A stretch of DNA of 64,000 nucleotides from Xylaria sp. FL1777 (Eukaryota; Ascomycota; Sordariomycetes; Xylariales; Xylariaceae), in NCBI GenBank assembly GCA_022578965.1, contig MU400590.1, positions 1-64,000 on the forward strand, written 5' to 3'. Positions 61,175 through 64,000 of this stretch are shown here, piece after piece. Under the pieces are notes generated by a model. It ran no database searches. It worked only from the letters and a program-made list of their open reading frames with translations, and had not been told where the DNA came from. The stretch's first letter is position 1. Every line of letters begins with the position of its first letter. The position numbers were made by a program, and so were the translations under genes.

Positions 61175-63486
61175 TCATCTATATCTATCCTGAACACTGC
61201 CAATGACCGTAGGATCCTTAATACTCCCACCAGCGTCTCCCAACCCTGGAATTGGTCGATTATAGCTAAAGCCCACAAACTGATCCTGCGCTGTCTGGGA
61301 CAACATGGGGCCATCTACAAACGAGTCTTGTGGCACTTCATCCGTGAAGCCGACGTCGATATTTTTCGTGTCAGATGCGTCCAGCTAGATTTTTTTTTGT
61401 TAACACCTGGTAGTAAATACTACTATTGTCACTACTGAAAAAGAAGGCAAAAGACTTACAACTCTAGGTTTGAATGTTGGCTCGTATTTACGTTGTAAGA
61501 GTTTGCGCCAATCTATGGCGTGGAAGAAAGGATGAGCCTTGATCTCGGCGCTGCCCGCAGCCCCTAGGCGTTCATCAGGCTTGCGGTTGAGTAGCTTGGT
61601 GAGTAGATCCTTGGCAGCGGGTGGTACTATCTCTGGCCCAGGGAAGTGTAAGGGCTCCGACAAAATCTTTCGATACATCTCATTCGTGTTCTCGTCGTAG
61701 AAGGGAGGTAACCCCGTCAACATCTCGTAGAGAAGGACGCCCAGCGTCCACCAATCGACCGTCTTGTTGTATCCGTGACCCATGAGTAGCTCGGGAGCTA
61801 GGTATTCGGGCGTGCCGCAGAACGTGTTCGTCTGATCTTCGTCCTTCATATCGAGCTTGCAGAGGCCAAAATCACATAGCGCGATGTGACCCTGATAGTC
61901 GAGTAGGATGTTCTCAGGCTTGAGGTCACGATAGATGACGTTGAAACCGTGGAGGCACTCAAGTGCGCAGAGGAGTTCGGCGGTGTAGAAGCGCGCTCTG
62001 TTCACATCAAATCGTTGCTCCTTTTGCAAATGATGAAAGAGCTCGCCGCCGTTAACAAAAGCCAAGACGAAGTACAGCTTTTCTGGAGATTGGAAAGTAA
62101 ACTTAAGAGGTACGATGAAGGGATTATTGATCTGCGCCAGGACCGACCGTTCAGCAAGCGTATGGGCAACCTCAGATCGAGATATGATGTGCGCCTTTCG
62201 AATTGTCTTGAGGGCGTAGATTCGTTGGGTGTCCTTCTTCTGCACCTGCATGACCTTGCCAAAACTGCCTTTACCGACTACTTTCAGTAGCGTAAAATCC
62301 TCCATGGCGAGCTTTCCCTTCCGGTTCTCGATGTACTCGACGCCGATCTTCAACTTGCCACTGCCATATTGCACATCTAGCCAATCCAGGCCACTGTACC
62401 CACGTTCCCGCTCACGGCTCGCAAATTCAGCGGCAGCTTTCTCGCGATCCTTCTTGCTCGCCTTGGGATCCTCGACGAAGACGCGCTTCTCTTCGAATCG
62501 GGGATTTATGCGGACGACGCCCATGAAGATATCCTGACTTCGTCCCGAGTTGGCAGGTGCGTTGGGGTTATGTATGTAGAGATGTACAGCAAGTTCTGCC
62601 ACGCGAGATACATCGAACTTGTATTGGATGTTCTCACCAGCCCACAGGGGGTTTTCAGGGTTACCGGACACGGCATTCACAAAAACCTGAATTTTCTCGA
62701 AATCAATCAGGGCATAAGGCAGATATTTGCTCAAGACCCGACCGTGGTTAGAAGGGATGCCGGAGAAGCCACCTGCCGAGGTCTGGGGGCGACCAGAACT
62801 GTTCATAAAGGACCCAGCAGCGGTCCTCTGGGATGAACCGGGTCGAACAGATCCGGAGGAATTCAGGGCGTTACCCGTTGACATGGAACCTGATTGGTGC
62901 TGTGAAGAAAAGGCACCTCGATGCTGATCGGGGAGAGCGAACCCCTGACCCTCGTGAAGAGTGACAACGAGGATACCGGGTTGTGGAGGCTTGACCACGG
63001 GTTCTTGCACCATAGATTCAGAGGCAGCTGCAAATATGTGTAAGTATAGCTGCTGGTGTAGTGGGCCGAGGTATGACGTGGATGGGATTACGCACCGATG
63101 GCATTGTCGCTGGGAGTGGGAGTAGCCGAGGTGGGAAGAAGGCTCTTCTCGTCCTTATCTGTGATGGTTGATGTTGAGGGGTTCCGAGAGAAGGTGCTTG
63201 TAAGAGGGCCCAGATGGGTCTCTTTCAGCTCTGTACAAAGGCAGTGCGGTCAGTACTCGGTCAGTCATGTATTCAATGCCAGCCTCATGCTCAAGTTGCC
63301 GCTGATATGACAGATGAACATGATCAGGTTTATGCGAGTTTAATGTACTTGTCCCGAGGGGTTTCCAGATAGTGCCGTGGACGAAATAGGTTGCCGCGGG
63401 TGGACAGACGAGTACGGATAATGATAGATGAGCAGATAGGAGGGAAACTATAACGCATACGTACTCTTGGTGAGCTTCCACGACAT
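61175..63486 (-). CDS. ypkA: AGC protein kinase, Ypk1/YpkA (SGK-like)
   Basis: Four exons, 63486-63465 (MSWKLTK), 63230-63096, 63027-61460 and 61384-61175, give 644 residues in frame. It is a TORC2- and PDK1-dependent kinase controlling membrane lipid homeostasis and growth. The N-terminal half carries the fungal-specific VKPPQPGILVVTLHEGQGF and SKYLPYALIDF blocks. The kinase domain has the glycine loop VGKGSFGKV, the lysine in YALKTIRKA, YRDLKPEN, DFG in LCDFGLCKL and the PDK1 site in TFCGTPEYLAPE. The last exon brings the hydrophobic motif FVGFSY with its regulatory serine and the turn-motif region before it. Without that short last exon the protein would end after KPRV and lose TORC2 control, so its recognition matters for annotation. 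Confidence 0.95.
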
Positions 63487-64000
63487 TTCGTCGAGCATCT
63501 ACGGTCTAGGGACAAAGTAGAGGAGCAAGCCGAAACAACGACGCTCGTGGTGGAGGTGCACGAGAATACTGCTACAGGTGTTTGTTGTATCTGGCTGTAT
63601 TGGCTGGTGTAGTTGGCTACTGGATCAATCGGGAGGTCCGTCAGATATAGAGATGCAGTGAAGTTCGGTGGGATGGTTAGGATCGTATAGGGAGGGGGCA
63701 CCGTGTTTCGCGGCGGCCGCGGTGGTGGCGTCGGGCGGGCTCTAGGTATGATTTGATTGTTGGTAGAAGGCAAGGCGACGCTATGGCTTTACTTGGTGTA
63801 GACACGAGAGAGAAGACAGAAGCGGTGGAGCGAGAGCCGATGGTTGGTTGGTTGGTTGGCTGGTTGGCTATCCAGTTCTTGGTGCCGAGGGACAAGACGA
63901 TAACAATCTAGGAATCTACAGTACTTCAGGATTTCCGGGCTTGAAGTTTTCTTGATGGTATGAATTTCAGTTGGGAGAAGACGAGGAACGATATTTTTTT
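63487..64000. other. Upstream region of ypkA
   Basis: Promoter and leader side of the kinase gene. A GGTT tetranucleotide tract (GGTTGGTTGGTTGGTTGG) lies near 63842-63860. No gene is seen before the window ends. Confidence 0.45.

Overview
The window is nuclear DNA of a filamentous ascomycete, most likely a sordariomycete. The evidence is short GT-AG introns of about 45-235 bases with CTAAC/CTGAC-like branch points, proteins that closely resemble Pezizomycotina families (YpkA, BLI-3, mannitol-1-phosphate dehydrogenase, PTH11-type rhodopsin domain, UMTA-type methyltransferase), and an AT-rich block with the look of repeat-induced point mutation (RIP). Many gene gaps carry dispersed palindromic TACCTAGGTA-type repeats. 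The genus cannot be named from sequence alone.

Layout. 1-0.95 kb is extremely AT-rich. About 1-12.4 kb is accessory and partly decayed: an intact APH-type kinase-like gene, a broken rhodopsin-domain membrane protein, a broken SAM methyltransferase, an intact alpha/beta hydrolase, a truncated AKT2-type hydrolase remnant, an alpha-kinase copy with a stop inside its zinc motif, an intact serine/threonine dehydratase-like gene, and a fragment of a short-chain dehydrogenase. Several breaks are G:C to A:T changes, as RIP would make.

From about 12.5 kb onward the window is housekeeping: a TFIIIC 90 kDa-type subunit, GPI8, a histidine-phosphatase-fold protein, a mitochondrial carnitine/acylcarnitine-type carrier, a ZnT5/7-type zinc transporter, a 12-exon CTP synthase, ALG1, UBC7, SNU23, DPH5, a BLI-3-like flavin-fold protein, an F-box-like protein, SEC27 (coatomer beta'), mannitol-1-phosphate dehydrogenase, glucose-6-phosphate isomerase and the AGC kinase YpkA. 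Gene-poor stretches lie at 25.6-27.5, 38.9-42.0 and 50.7-57.6 kb. The last holds only a small cysteine-rich ORF and a degenerate tRNA-like element.

Working links. GPI8 and ALG1 both serve the ER glycoconjugate pathways. SEC27, UBC7 and the zinc transporter act in the early secretory pathway or ER quality control. Glucose-6-phosphate isomerase and mannitol-1-phosphate dehydrogenase share fructose-6-phosphate. These are ordinary dispersed eukaryotic genes, not operons. I rebuilt the splice structures of all the spliced housekeeping genes except the middle and 3' part of SEC27; each reconstruction stays in frame. No complete new system is evident. The items most worth a second look are the decayed accessory block, the divergent intron-rich CTP synthase and the single-codon first exon of the F-box-like gene.
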